Of a DNA stretch of 64,000 bases, positions 25,598-35,600 are shown one piece after another (the first letter of the stretch is position 1; the number at the start of each line of letters is the position of its first letter). The notes below the pieces were generated by a model. It ran no database searches and was not told the origin of the DNA. It saw only the letters and a program-made list of their open reading frames with translations. This DNA comes from Soonwooa sp032078105 (GTDB lineage: Bacteria; Bacteroidota; Bacteroidia; Flavobacteriales; Weeksellaceae), in NCBI GenBank assembly GCA_046269235.1, contig JBJZOS010000005.1, positions 120,606 to 184,605 of the forward strand, written 5' to 3'. A program made the translations under genes and the position numbers.

Positions 25598-25724
25598 TAG
25601 GTAGTTGATAATCTTAACCTAAATTTGAAAAATATAAACTAATAAAATCCATTTTAAGCATTCTAATTACGCAATATCTTTTTTACAAAAAAAAGAGTAA
25701 TTGTTATATTATCATTTATTTCTC

Positions 25725-25754
25725 AAAAAAAAGCCTAAGTCTACTCAACTTAGG
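25725..25754 (-). terminator. Terminator of the reductase gene
   Basis: CCTAAGT (25734-25740) pairs with ACTTAGG (25748-25754); the minus strand continues into a T-run (plus-strand A8 at 25725-25732). It lies 26 bp after the reductase stop codon. Confidence 0.6.
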
Positions 25755-25779
25755 ATTTTGATTTTGTTTTTAGAGCTTA

Positions 25780-26832
25780 TTAATCAATCGACTTTACAAC
25801 TGCTTTTTCAGCTTCTTTTCTCGTTCCGTCAAATCCATCAATACCAGAAACTGTTGTATATTTAAGAACGAATTTTTTCCCTGGATTAAGTCTATTATAA
25901 ACACTTTGACACATCAAAGTAGCCTCATGGAAACCGCAAAGAATCAACTTCAACTTCCCTGGATAAGTATTAACATCACCTATGGCATAAATACCATCGA
26001 TATTGGTTTGATAGTCTAAAGCATTATTAACTTTGATGGCATTTTTCTCAATATCTAATCCCCAGTCGCCCAATGGACCAAGCTTCGGTGTCAATCCGAA
26101 TAAAGGAATAAAATAATCGGTTTCGATAATTTCTTTTTCTTCGCCTTTTGTAACTTCGATTGCAGTAAGCGTCTCTTCTCCTATCAAGCCAGTAACTTCG
26201 GCAGGCGTAATCAGATTGATTTTGCCAGCCTTCTTAAGGGTAGCCACTTTCTCAACAGAGTCTAACGCGCCACGGAATTCGTTTCTTCTATGGATTAATG
26301 TGACCTCCGACGCTACATCCGCCAAGAAAATCGACCAGTCCAAAGCGGAATCTCCACCACCAGCGATGACAATTTTTTTGTCACGGAACATTTCTGGATT
26401 TCTCACAAAATATTCGACACCGTTTTCTTCAAATTTTTCAAGATTTTCTAATTCGGGTTTACGAGGATCAAAACTTCCTAATCCACCAGCAATTGCAATC
26501 GCTTTTCCTTTAATTTTGGTACCGCGACTTGTAGTTACGATAAAATCTCCTTCTTCAGTTTTTTCATAGCTCATTGCTTTTTCTGAAAGTGAGAATTGAG
26601 GTTCGAATTGTTTGATTTGCTCCATCAAATTATCAACTAAAACGCCGGCGTCAACACTTGGAAAACCAGGAATATCGAAAATCGGTTTTTTGGGATACAA
26701 CTCTGACAACTGTCCGCCAGGTTGTGGCAATGCATCGATAAGATGACATCTCAATTTTAATAATCCTGCTTCGAATACTGCAAATAATCCTGTTGGACCT
26801 GCGCCTATAATAATGATATCTGTTTCGAACAT
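25780..26832 (-). CDS. Ferredoxin-NADP reductase, thioredoxin-reductase-like type
   Basis: This 350-residue flavoprotein begins with an FAD-binding Rossmann motif (IIIIGAGPTGLFAVFE) and QPGGQL. It has a second NADP-binding glycine motif (IAGGGDSALDW) and a C-terminal FAD site (GIYAIGDVNTYPGKLKLI). The redox CxxC of thioredoxin reductase is absent, which marks the YumC-like ferredoxin/flavodoxin-NADP reductase class. It moves electrons between NADPH and ferredoxin. Its gene lies next to a [2Fe-2S] ferredoxin gene, the obvious partner. A TAACTTTG box at 26854-26861 precedes it. Confidence 0.85.
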   Translation of the reverse strand: MFETDIIIIGAGPTGLFAVFEAGLLKLRCHLIDALPQPGGQLSELYPKKPIFDIPGFPSVDAGVLVDNLMEQIKQFEPQFSLSEKAMSYEKTEEGDFIVTTSRGTKIKGKAIAIAGGLGSFDPRKPELENLEKFEENGVEYFVRNPEMFRDKKIVIAGGGDSALDWSIFLADVASEVTLIHRRNEFRGALDSVEKVATLKKAGKINLITPAEVTGLIGEETLTAIEVTKGEEKEIIETDYFIPLFGLTPKLGPLGDWGLDIEKNAIKVNNALDYQTNIDGIYAIGDVNTYPGKLKLILCGFHEATLMCQSVYNRLNPGKKFVLKYTTVSGIDGFDGTRKEAEKAVVKSID

Positions 26833-27186
26833 AATCTGATAATTTTAGTTGTACAAAGTTAAGCATAATGATTTATTTCTTAATCTTCTAAGATTATGAT
26901 TTTACTTAGTGTTTTCAAATAAAAGGAATATAAAATCTTAATTAAAAAAATGCTATTTTTAATTATTTTGTAAAAAGAATTTCGAATATCCGGTTAAAGT
27001 CACATATTAAAAAATGGTGGTTTATAAAAAACAGATTATTGATTGCTGAAAGGAAATTGGCTTATCAAAAGTGGTACTGATTAGACTATTTTAAAATCCA
27101 AGTTTACTAAATTTTCTAAAAACAAAATGGGCGACTTTCTTTGGAAGTCGCCCTTTTTTATTCATAGTAATCAATCCAAAAAAAGA
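26833..27186. other. Intergenic region with one promoter and one terminator
   Basis: Apart from the reductase -7 box (26854-26861) and the hairpin at 27129-27153, I see no gene or repeat here. The composition is strongly AT-rich. Confidence 0.5.
27129..27159 (+). terminator. Strong hairpin, probable bidirectional terminator
   Basis: GGGCGACTT pairs perfectly with AAGTCGCCC around a 7-nt loop, followed on the plus strand by T6. On the minus strand the A-rich plus sequence at 27116-27127 gives a weaker U-tract, so it can end the RsmB transcript. Confidence 0.7.
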
Positions 27187-28392
27187 TTAATTATCTCTCT
27201 TTATCAAAGCCATATAGAATCCGTCATAACCTTGGCTAGGCATAATTTTTTCTTCTTTCACCAAAGAATAATTAGGATTGTTAGTTAAGAATTTTTCGAC
27301 TTGAAGGTTGTTTTCTGACGGCAAAATTGAACAAGTTGCATAGATCATTTGACCTCCTTTTTTAATAATTTTGGAGTAATCTTGAAGAATTTGCTCTTGC
27401 TCTTTTTTAATTCTATCAATAAAATCCTGATCGATTTTCCATTTAGAATCAGGATTACGTTTCAAGACACCAAGCCCAGAACAAGGAGCATCAATCAACA
27501 GTCGATCCGCTGTATTGTGAAGACGTTTAATAACTTTAGAATCCGAGATAAAACGCGCCTCGATATTATGAGCGCCAGCACGTTTTGCACGACGTTTTAA
27601 TTCTGCTAATTTCCATTCAAAAATATCTAATGCGATAATTTGACCTTTGTTCTTCATCAAAGCGGCTAAGTGCAATGTCTTTCCACCTGCGCCAGCACAA
27701 GCATCAACAACGCGCATGCCTTCTTTCGGATCCAAGAGTTGTCCAATGGTTTGAGAAGACGCATCCTGAACTTCGAACAATCCATCTTTGAAAGCCGATG
27801 TCAAAAACACATTTTTCTTTTCCTCCAACTGCACAGCATCTGGATAACCATGTATTGTAAAAGCAGGCACACCTTCATCTTGAAGATCCGCAACCAATTC
27901 TTTCGGCGAGGTTTTCAAAGTATTGGTTCTAAGAACCGTGGGTGCTTGCTCGTTAAGCGCTAACATTTCTTTCTCCCATTTTGGACCTAACTCTTTTTCC
28001 ATAGTCTCTGCTAACCAATCTGGGATCGAATATTCAATAGCTTTTGTTGGGATATAACCTTTTTTAAGTTTATTAAGAATATCGGCAGTTTTAACACCAT
28101 CAAATTCTTCAAACTTTTTATAATGCGTTTTACTCCAAAGTAAATACGCCAAAATTAATTTGTAAACATTATTTGGTTTCACACCTTCGCCCATATAATA
28201 TTCTAGGCGTTTTTTCCAACGGATAATATTGTAAAAAATCTCCGAAACAACTTGTCGGTCTTGACTTCCCCATTTTCTATTGGCTTTCAAAAGTCTTTCG
28301 ATAACTTTATCAGCATATTTTTTATCTTGAAAAAAGGTCTCTTGCAAAGCGTCGTGGATGCCTATGAGAAGATTGCGATGTATTAATTCCAT
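27187..28392 (-). CDS. rsmB: RsmB-type rRNA m5C methyltransferase
   Basis: This 401-residue protein has an N-terminal helical region of about 130 residues, similar to but shorter than the NusB-like domain of RsmB. A SAM-dependent methyltransferase domain follows, with VDACAGAGGKTLHLA (SAM loop), ALDIFEWKL, and the two catalytic cysteines in DAPCSGLGVLKRNPD and ATCSILPSEN. It should methylate a cytosine of 16S rRNA (C967 in E. coli numbering). Family assignment is firm, while the exact target base is inferred. A TAAATTTG box lies at 28424-28431. Confidence 0.85.
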   Translation of the reverse strand: MELIHRNLLIGIHDALQETFFQDKKYADKVIERLLKANRKWGSQDRQVVSEIFYNIIRWKKRLEYYMGEGVKPNNVYKLILAYLLWSKTHYKKFEEFDGVKTADILNKLKKGYIPTKAIEYSIPDWLAETMEKELGPKWEKEMLALNEQAPTVLRTNTLKTSPKELVADLQDEGVPAFTIHGYPDAVQLEEKKNVFLTSAFKDGLFEVQDASSQTIGQLLDPKEGMRVVDACAGAGGKTLHLAALMKNKGQIIALDIFEWKLAELKRRAKRAGAHNIEARFISDSKVIKRLHNTADRLLIDAPCSGLGVLKRNPDSKWKIDQDFIDRIKKEQEQILQDYSKIIKKGGQMIYATCSILPSENNLQVEKFLTNNPNYSLVKEEKIMPSQGYDGFYMALIKRDN

Positions 28393-28454
28393 AAAGTAAA
28401 ACTTCTTAAAATGAAGAAGACTACAAATTTACGAAAAATAAAAAAGTTTAGAAA

Positions 28455-29294
28455 TTAATTCTGAACTTCGTTTAATACTTCTGGTAATTCTTTTTCTTCT
28501 TTGCTAAAAGTTAATTTGACATCGCCCCAGTTTTCCCCAGTTTTAATGCGATGTATTTGCATTGATGACACCCCGAATCGTCTTGCTAATCTAGCCATTG
28601 TTTCGCCTTTGTCTAACTTTCTTTTAATAAATACGACATCGCTGTATGTTAATTTAGCATGATCTCTTTTGGGTCTATCGCGACGTTCTAGCTTGAGATT
28701 GTGCTCGATCCACTTTGGACTTTTTCGACCGTGCTCGATCACCTCTTCTTTGGTTGCCCAAGCTAAATTCTCCACACGATTATCTTGCTTATCATAATTA
28801 AGATGAAGTACAAAGGGTTTTTCTTCGGGATTATCGTTCGGGATAAACAATTCAGCGACTGCCTTATGCACTAAGATTTGGTAATAGATAGATCGCTTTT
28901 TGTTAATCTTGGCACGTTCTCTATAGATCTTTTTTAAGATTTTCTCTAAAGATTCTTTTTTAGGAATCAGACTTCTTTCAATCTTTCTACTTTCATCGTA
29001 AGTTGTCGATTTCTTTTTTAGAAGTGCTTTTTTTTCTTTTATTTCCGACCTTAGAATGTCAATTTCTTTCTGTAAATTTTCTAAAATACTTGAAGACACC
29101 TCATCCATCTCGCCTAGAATCTTGAAACGGATAATGGGATAACCTCCTTGTAATCCTCCAGTTATCAATCTTCCATTTGGACTATTTAGGTTAAAAGATT
29201 TGACTTCGCCATAATTAGAAAATTCAAAGCGGATATCTTTATCTTCAGTACCATTAAAAAAATATTCTTTCCAAATTACATTATTTCTATCCAC
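28455..29294 (-). CDS. HNH/NUMOD-like protein with coiled coil and HTH
   Basis: This 279-residue protein has a NUMOD4-like N-terminus (WKEYFFNGTEDKDIRFEFS, then GGLQGGYPIIRFK) and a long charged coiled coil at about 80-135. A degenerate HNH core follows (VHKAVAELFIPN, then LHLNYDKQDNRVENLAWAT). At the C-terminus is a helix-turn-helix (ARLARRFGVSSMQIHRIKTG). This order resembles homing-type HNH endonucleases, with the HTH binding DNA. The HNH core keeps a histidine and the NRVENL asparagines, but whether it cuts is unclear. It is a single gene near rsmB with its own TAACTTTG box (29311-29318). No intron or intein is visible beside it. Confidence 0.65.
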   Translation of the reverse strand: MDRNNVIWKEYFFNGTEDKDIRFEFSNYGEVKSFNLNSPNGRLITGGLQGGYPIIRFKILGEMDEVSSSILENLQKEIDILRSEIKEKKALLKKKSTTYDESRKIERSLIPKKESLEKILKKIYRERAKINKKRSIYYQILVHKAVAELFIPNDNPEEKPFVLHLNYDKQDNRVENLAWATKEEVIEHGRKSPKWIEHNLKLERRDRPKRDHAKLTYSDVVFIKRKLDKGETMARLARRFGVSSMQIHRIKTGENWGDVKLTFSKEEKELPEVLNEVQN

Positions 29295-29550
29295 ATTATT
29301 ACATTTTTAACAAAGTTAATAATAATTTTTTTTTGTAAACTATTTATCACATAAAGTTAGGCTTATTAACATATTTTATATTTAAAAACGAAAATTAGCG
29401 TCATTACCAATCCCATTGAAATCGATTCATTTAAGTCTTAAAAACTAATTATCAGTCAGTAACAAAAATAACGCCTTAGGTATTGGTGCATAACAGCTAA
29501 AAGTAGCCAGTACTTAACTGTTAATTTTTCGTTAATTAATTGTTGACATT

Positions 29551-29580
29551 TTTGTTAAATATAAAAATTTAATAATTTTG
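29551..29580 (+). promoter_or_regulatory. Promoter of the tetR-RND efflux operon
   Basis: TTTG (29551-29554) and TAATTTTG (29573-29580) are separated by 18 bp, a very good fit to the Bacteroidetes consensus. The start codon follows 27 bp later. Repeated TTTTTGTTAAA motifs overlap the promoter (29549-29559 and around 29588-29598) and could be the TetR operator. Confidence 0.65.
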
Positions 29581-29607
29581 TCAAACTTTTTTGTTAAACA
29601 TAATTAA

Positions 29608-30204
29608 ATGAGTCAAGAAATTAAAAAAGACGATACAGAAGCACTTATTCGTAAGACCGCAAAGAAACTGTTTTTCGGGGAAGGCAAATTCAATGCGACA
29701 ACGCAGGAGATTGCTGATGCTGCAGGCGTTAACCGTACTTTGATTAATTACTATTTCAGATCAAGAGATAATCTTTTCAATTCAGTTTTTGAAGAAGCTT
29801 TACTAAAAGAAAAAGAAAAATCGGAAGCAATTATTAACTCTAACGCAAGTTTTCGTGATAAGTTGGGTCATTTTATTGATGATTCGATTTCAAAGGCAAT
29901 GCAATATCCTTATTTAGAAATATACATCGTCACACAAATGAATCAAGGTTGCGTGTATCACAAGACCGAAAATTTTGACGAAAATATAGCTAAAATGGCA
30001 ACCGAAATTGAAGAAGAAATCTCAAAAGGAAACATCAACCCTATTAGTACACAACAATTTATTTTGAATTTAGCTTCTCTAGTTTCTTTCCCAACTTGTA
30101 TGCGTCCGTTGTTAAAAGAAACGATGAAAATTTCTGATAAAGAATTTGATCAACTTTTATCAGAAAGACGCGAAGTGATCCTGAGTACTATTTTTAAAAA
30201 TTAA
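29608..30204 (+). CDS. TetR/AcrR-family repressor
   Basis: This 198-residue protein has a TetR-type DNA-binding domain at the N-terminus (FNATTQEIADAAGVNRTLIN, then YYFRSRDNLFNSVF). The C-terminal helical domain presumably binds the inducing compound. It is the first gene of the efflux operon, 22 bp before the TolC-like gene, and most likely represses the whole operon including itself. Confidence 0.9.
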   Translation: MSQEIKKDDTEALIRKTAKKLFFGEGKFNATTQEIADAAGVNRTLINYYFRSRDNLFNSVFEEALLKEKEKSEAIINSNASFRDKLGHFIDDSISKAMQYPYLEIYIVTQMNQGCVYHKTENFDENIAKMATEIEEEISKGNINPISTQQFILNLASLVSFPTCMRPLLKETMKISDKEFDQLLSERREVILSTIFKN

Positions 30205-30226
30205 GATAACGTAGAATTTATATATT

Positions 30227-31573
30227 ATGAAACAATACACTACTTCCAGAGCTAAGATTTTCTTATCTGGAGCATTGTTAGTGTTCGGCATGTTCTCAGC
30301 TTTGGCGCAAGAATCTGTTTCTTTACAAGAAGCAATTCAGAAGGCATTAGCTAACAAGGCCGAAGCCAAGAAAGCTGCTTTGCAAGTGCAAAAAGCAGAA
30401 TACAAAATCGACGAAGCTAGAGCTGGTGCGTTACCGCAGGTAAAAGTTGGCGGCAACCTTACTTACAACCCAGTTATCCAGGAGTCTGTTTTACAAATGG
30501 GAGATCAGACTTTGGTGGTTAAAATGGGACAGCCATGGACCTCTAACATCGCAGCAACAGTTAACCAAGCTATTTTTGATCAAAAAGTTTTTATTGGCCT
30601 TAAAGCAGCCAAGTCAACTAGAGAATTTTATGTTCTTAACGCACAGTTGACTAACGAACAAATCATTGCCAATGTAGCAACTGCCTACTATAATGTTTTT
30701 GTACAGGAAGAAAATCTTAGAACAGTAGAAGCGAGTTATAGTAATACTGAGAAAGTTAGAAATATTATCAAAAGTCTTGTTGATAATGGTCTTGCAAAAC
30801 AAATTGACCTAGACAGAACTAATGTACAACTAACCAACATCGCGTCTAATAAACAACGTATTATTAACGCTGTAGAATTAACTAAAAATGCTTTAAAATT
30901 CTACATGGGAATTCCGGTAGAGACCGAAATTACTTTACAAGAGAAAAGCATCGAGCCAAAGCCTGAACTTATCGAATCTTTATCGAATATAGATAATCGT
31001 TCGGAGGTTAAAGTATTAGAAAAACAAAAAGAACTTCTTCAGTTTAATAAGAAAGCTACTGAAGCGGCACTTTATCCAACAGTTGGTCTACAAGGACAGT
31101 ATGGTTTTTACGGCATGGGGAACAAGTTTCCTTTAACCAATGGTTCTAGCAACGGTGTTAACTGGAGCGACTTTGCATCAATTGGATTAAATGTGAACAT
31201 CCCAATCTTTACAGGTGGCGCTACAAAAGCAAGAATCCAACAAGCGGAGATTGACATTCTAGATGTAGAACAAGACATCGAAAATACAAAACAAAGCCTG
31301 AACTTAGATTACAAAAACTCTGTAACCAATATCGAAAATGCTTTAATTAATCTTAACAGCATGAAAGACAATGTTGAACTTGCAGAAAAAGTACAGAAAA
31401 ATACACAGTCTAATTACCAATATGGTTTAGCAAACCTAACCGAGCTTTTGGACTCAGAAAATGCCTTAACACAAGCAAAACAAAACTATGCTAATGCATT
31501 GCTAGATTACAAACAAGCCGAAATCCAGTTAATAAAAGCTAAAGGAGAACTTAATACTTTAACACAACCATAA
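30227..31573 (+). CDS. TolC-family outer-membrane efflux protein
   Basis: This 448-residue protein has a signal peptide (cleavage near SALAQES) and two repeated long helical hairpins typical of TolC/OprM proteins. Repeat features include LQEAIQKALANKAE and the C-terminal YANALLDYKQAEIQLIKAKG. It forms the outer-membrane tunnel of a tripartite efflux pump. The adaptor and pump genes follow directly, so it is the dedicated exit duct of this system. Confidence 0.92.
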   Translation: MKQYTTSRAKIFLSGALLVFGMFSALAQESVSLQEAIQKALANKAEAKKAALQVQKAEYKIDEARAGALPQVKVGGNLTYNPVIQESVLQMGDQTLVVKMGQPWTSNIAATVNQAIFDQKVFIGLKAAKSTREFYVLNAQLTNEQIIANVATAYYNVFVQEENLRTVEASYSNTEKVRNIIKSLVDNGLAKQIDLDRTNVQLTNIASNKQRIINAVELTKNALKFYMGIPVETEITLQEKSIEPKPELIESLSNIDNRSEVKVLEKQKELLQFNKKATEAALYPTVGLQGQYGFYGMGNKFPLTNGSSNGVNWSDFASIGLNVNIPIFTGGATKARIQQAEIDILDVEQDIENTKQSLNLDYKNSVTNIENALINLNSMKDNVELAEKVQKNTQSNYQYGLANLTELLDSENALTQAKQNYANALLDYKQAEIQLIKAKGELNTLTQP

Positions 31574-31592
31574 TAAATAAACGATTCAGAAA

Positions 31593-32654
31593 ATGAAAAA
31601 AACTTTAATATATATCATTGTTGCGGCAGTCCTTTTAGGATTATTTGTTTACAAAATAACCAGTAACAAAGAGCAACAAAAGACTACCGTTGCAGAAGTT
31701 GCAAAACAAGTTGACAAGATTAACGTAAATGTTGTTACCGCTTCGCGCTCAAACATCGATACAGATTATTCTGCTAACGGTACTTTCATTCCAAAAGCTG
31801 AAACCAATCTTTCTTCAGAAATTGCAGGTCGTGTTATTAACGTTCTTGTAAAAGAAGGTTCTCGCGTTGGTGCTGGACAAGTTGTTGCAACAATAAAAAA
31901 AGATGCTATTGAAGTAGATTTGACACAAGCTCAAAATAACCTTCAAAACGCAATTATCGATAACCAACGTTACGAAAACGCTTTCAAAACTGGAGGTGTT
32001 ACCAAGCAACAAGTTGACAACTCTAGACTACAACTAAAAAATGCGCAAGCAGCAGTTCGTGCACAAGGTGTAAGAGTTAACAACGCAACTGTACGTGCAG
32101 GTATCAGCGGAACGATTAACAAAAGATTAATCGAGCCAGGCGCTGTTGTATCTCCAGGTACGCCAATGTTCGAAATTGTAAATATTAATACGGTTAAACT
32201 TTCGGTATTAGTAGACGAAAGCCAAGTTGGAAGAATCCAATTAGGTCAAGTTGTTAAAATCAATGTTAACGTACTTCCTGAAGACTCTTTTGCTGGTAAA
32301 ATTACTTTTATCGCTCCTAAAGCTGACGCATCTCTTAACTTCCCAGTTGAGATCGAAGTTGCCAACAATGGTCAATTGAAAGCAGGTATGTACGCAACTG
32401 CTATCTTTAAAACGAATCATGGTGCCGAAACTCAAAATATGTTAACTGTACCTGCAGACGCTTTTGTTAATGGTGTTAGCTCTGGTCAATTATTTATCGT
32501 GGACAACGGAGCTGCGAAAATGATCAAAGTAACAACAGGAAAAGTTTATGGTGATAAAGTCCAAATTTTAGCTGGATTAAACGGTGGAGAACAAGTGATT
32601 ACCAGCGGACAAATCAACCTTACCGATGGTTCAAAAGTCAATATTGTAAAGTAA
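31593..32654 (+). CDS. RND efflux periplasmic adaptor (MFP/HlyD family)
   Basis: This 353-residue protein has an N-terminal membrane anchor (residues 4-21) and no lipobox. It has a barrel-sandwich (biotinyl-lipoyl-like) domain split around a helical hairpin, with VRAGISGTINKRLIEPGAVV closing the hybrid domain. A beta-barrel domain and membrane-proximal domain follow (GLNGGEQVITSGQINLTDGS). It bridges the RND pump and the TolC-like channel. It lies 19 bp after the TolC gene and 8 bp before the pump gene. Confidence 0.92.
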   Translation: MKKTLIYIIVAAVLLGLFVYKITSNKEQQKTTVAEVAKQVDKINVNVVTASRSNIDTDYSANGTFIPKAETNLSSEIAGRVINVLVKEGSRVGAGQVVATIKKDAIEVDLTQAQNNLQNAIIDNQRYENAFKTGGVTKQQVDNSRLQLKNAQAAVRAQGVRVNNATVRAGISGTINKRLIEPGAVVSPGTPMFEIVNINTVKLSVLVDESQVGRIQLGQVVKINVNVLPEDSFAGKITFIAPKADASLNFPVEIEVANNGQLKAGMYATAIFKTNHGAETQNMLTVPADAFVNGVSSGQLFIVDNGAAKMIKVTTGKVYGDKVQILAGLNGGEQVITSGQINLTDGSKVNIVK

Positions 32655-32662
32655 GTTAAAAC

Positions 32663-35600
32663 ATGAAGTTAGCAGAAATATCGATTAAAAGACCAACCTT
32701 AGTCATTGTACTATTTACATTGCTAACGTTGGGCGGATTGCTGAGTTATTCCATGATGGGATACGAGCTAATCCCGAAATTTGAAACCAATATGGTAACC
32801 ATTTCTACGATCTATCCAGGTGCTTCACCAAGTGAGGTGGAGACATCGGTTACTCGTAAAATAGAAGATGCCGTTGGTTCCTTAGAAAACGTAAAAAAAG
32901 TAGAAGCTTCATCTTATGAAAGTCTTTCGGTTATTATGGTCCAATTGAATCCAGGTGCCGATGTGGATTTTGCATTAAATGATGCTCAACGTAAAGTTAA
33001 CGCCATCATATCCGACCTTCCTGATGATGCGAAAGCACCGTCTCTTAACAAGTTCTCTTTAGACGACTTACCAATTATGACGTTAAGTATCGGAAGTGAT
33101 AAACTTAATAATAAAGAGCTCTTTGACTTACTGGATAAAAAAATTGAACCAACATTTTCTCGTGTAAATGGTGTGGCACAAATTGATCTTGTAGGGGGAC
33201 AAGAAAGAGAAATTCAAGTTAATATTGATGAGAAAAAATTACAAGGTTATGGACTTTCTATTGGGCAAGTTCAACAAGCGATTTTATCATCAAACCTTGA
33301 CTTCCCTACAGGTAGTGTTAAAACTAGAACTTCAAAATCCACGATTAGATTAGCTGGTAAATATAAGTCTATCGAAGATATGAGAAACCTGGTTGTATCT
33401 AACAACGGTGCACAGGTTAGATTATCTGACATTGCAACAGTATTTGACACGACACAAGATGTTGAAAAATTAGCACGCTACAACCAACTTCCTACTATCT
33501 TAATTCAGGTTAAAAAACAATCGGATGCTAACGCCGTTGCGGTTTCTGAAAGTATCCAAAAAACGATGAAGGAGGTTGAGAAAAACTACGCTAATCAAGG
33601 TATTAAATTGAATATTGTTAACGACTCTACAGAGTTTACATTAGCAGCTGCGGATCACGTAATTTTCGACTTATTCTTAGCAATTATTTTGGTTGCGGTG
33701 GTTATGTTATTATTCTTACACAGTATCCGTAATGCGGTTATCGTAATGGTGGCAATCCCAATGTCTTTGATTGCAGCTTTCATCGGTATGAATTTGATGG
33801 GCTACACCCTTAACTTGATGAGTTTACTAGGACTTTCATTGGTTGTTGGTATCTTGGTGGATGACGCGATTGTGGTTTTGGAAAACATCTACCGTCACAT
33901 GGAGATGGGTAAATCTAAAATCCGTGCGGCATATGATGGTGCTTCCGAAATTGGATTTACTGTAACAGCGATTACATTAGTAATTGTGGTAGTATTCTTA
34001 CCAATTGCGATGAGTACTGGTCTAGTTGCAAACATCCTAGCTCAGTTTTGTGTTACGGTAGTTATTGCAACTTTGTTATCATTGTTGGCGTCATTTACGA
34101 TCATCCCTTGGTTATCATCAAGATTCGGAAAGTTAGAGCATTTAACAGGTAAAAACTTGTTCGAAAAATTCATCCTGTGGTTCGAAAAACAATTAGATAA
34201 TTTCACACATTGGATTACTGATATTCTGGAATGGTGTCTTAAAACAACTTTACGAAGAATCACGACTGTCATTGTAACATTCTTAGTATTAATCGCATCA
34301 TTCAGCTTAGTTGGACTTGGATTTATCGGTGGAGAATTCTTCCCAAAATTAGATAAAGGTGAATTCTTAGTTCAAATGGAGTTACCAAAAGATGCTTCTG
34401 TGGAAAAAACCAATCAAGTAACCCTTGAAGTTGAGAAATTCCTGAGACAATATCCAGAAGTTGTCAATATGATTACAACCGTTGGCCAACAGTCAGGTGG
34501 TATGGGTGCAGCTCAATCAACCGCTTACCAATCTGAGATTCAGGTTATTTTAACTGATAAATCAGAAAGAAGCGAAAGTACAAATATTCTATCTGCAAAA
34601 ATTAAAAGACAATTAGAAGAAAAATTCACCGGTATCGAGTTTAAAACTGCTCCAATTGGTATGATGGGTGCAGAGAGAGCTCCTATCGAATTGGTAGTAA
34701 CTGCGCCAGATGTACAGACTGCAACCAAAGAAGCAGAACGTATTTTAGCCTTATTAAAAAAAGTGCCTGGTGCTATCGGTTCAGAACTGTCCACCGATAC
34801 TGGTAATCCAGAAATTCGTGTCAACATCGACCGTGATAAAATGGCATCTTTAGGATTAAATCTTTCTAACGTGGGTCAAGCGATGCAGACAGCTTTCAAC
34901 GGTAATACAGATGGTAAATTCCGTGCTGGCGAATACGAATATGATATCAACATTAGATTTGCTGATAACAGTAGAAAATCTATTGACGATGTTAAAAACT
35001 TAATCTTCACCAACAATAATGGAGAGCAAATTAGACTAAGTCAGTTTGCAAATGTTGAGATGAGTTCTGGACCGAGCTTGTTACAACGTCGTGACAAATC
35101 ACCAGCTGTTAAAGTTCAGTCCAAAGTAGTTGGTCGCCCTTCAGGAGACGTAGCCAACGAATGGGCAGCAATGTTCATGAACAATGAAAAAACAAAACCT
35201 GCAGGTGTAGATTACATTTGGGGAGGAGATATGGAAAACCAATCGGAAGGTTTCGGTACTTTAGGTATCGCGTTACTAGCAGCTATTATTTTGGTATACT
35301 TAGTAATGGTATCGCTTTATGACAGTTTTGTTTATCCATTTGTTGTATTATTCTCCATTCCGTTGGCCTTAATTGGGGTAATGGTAATTCTTGCATTAAC
35401 AGGAAATTCATTAAACATCTTTACCATGTTAGGTATGATTATGTTGATTGGTCTAGTTGCGAAAAATGCGATTATGATTGTCGACTTTGCTAACATGAGA
35501 AAAGCAGCAGGCGCTAATACACACGATGCTTTGATACAAGCCAACCACGCACGTCTTCGTCCCATCTTGATGACGACAATTGCGATGATCTTCGGTATGA

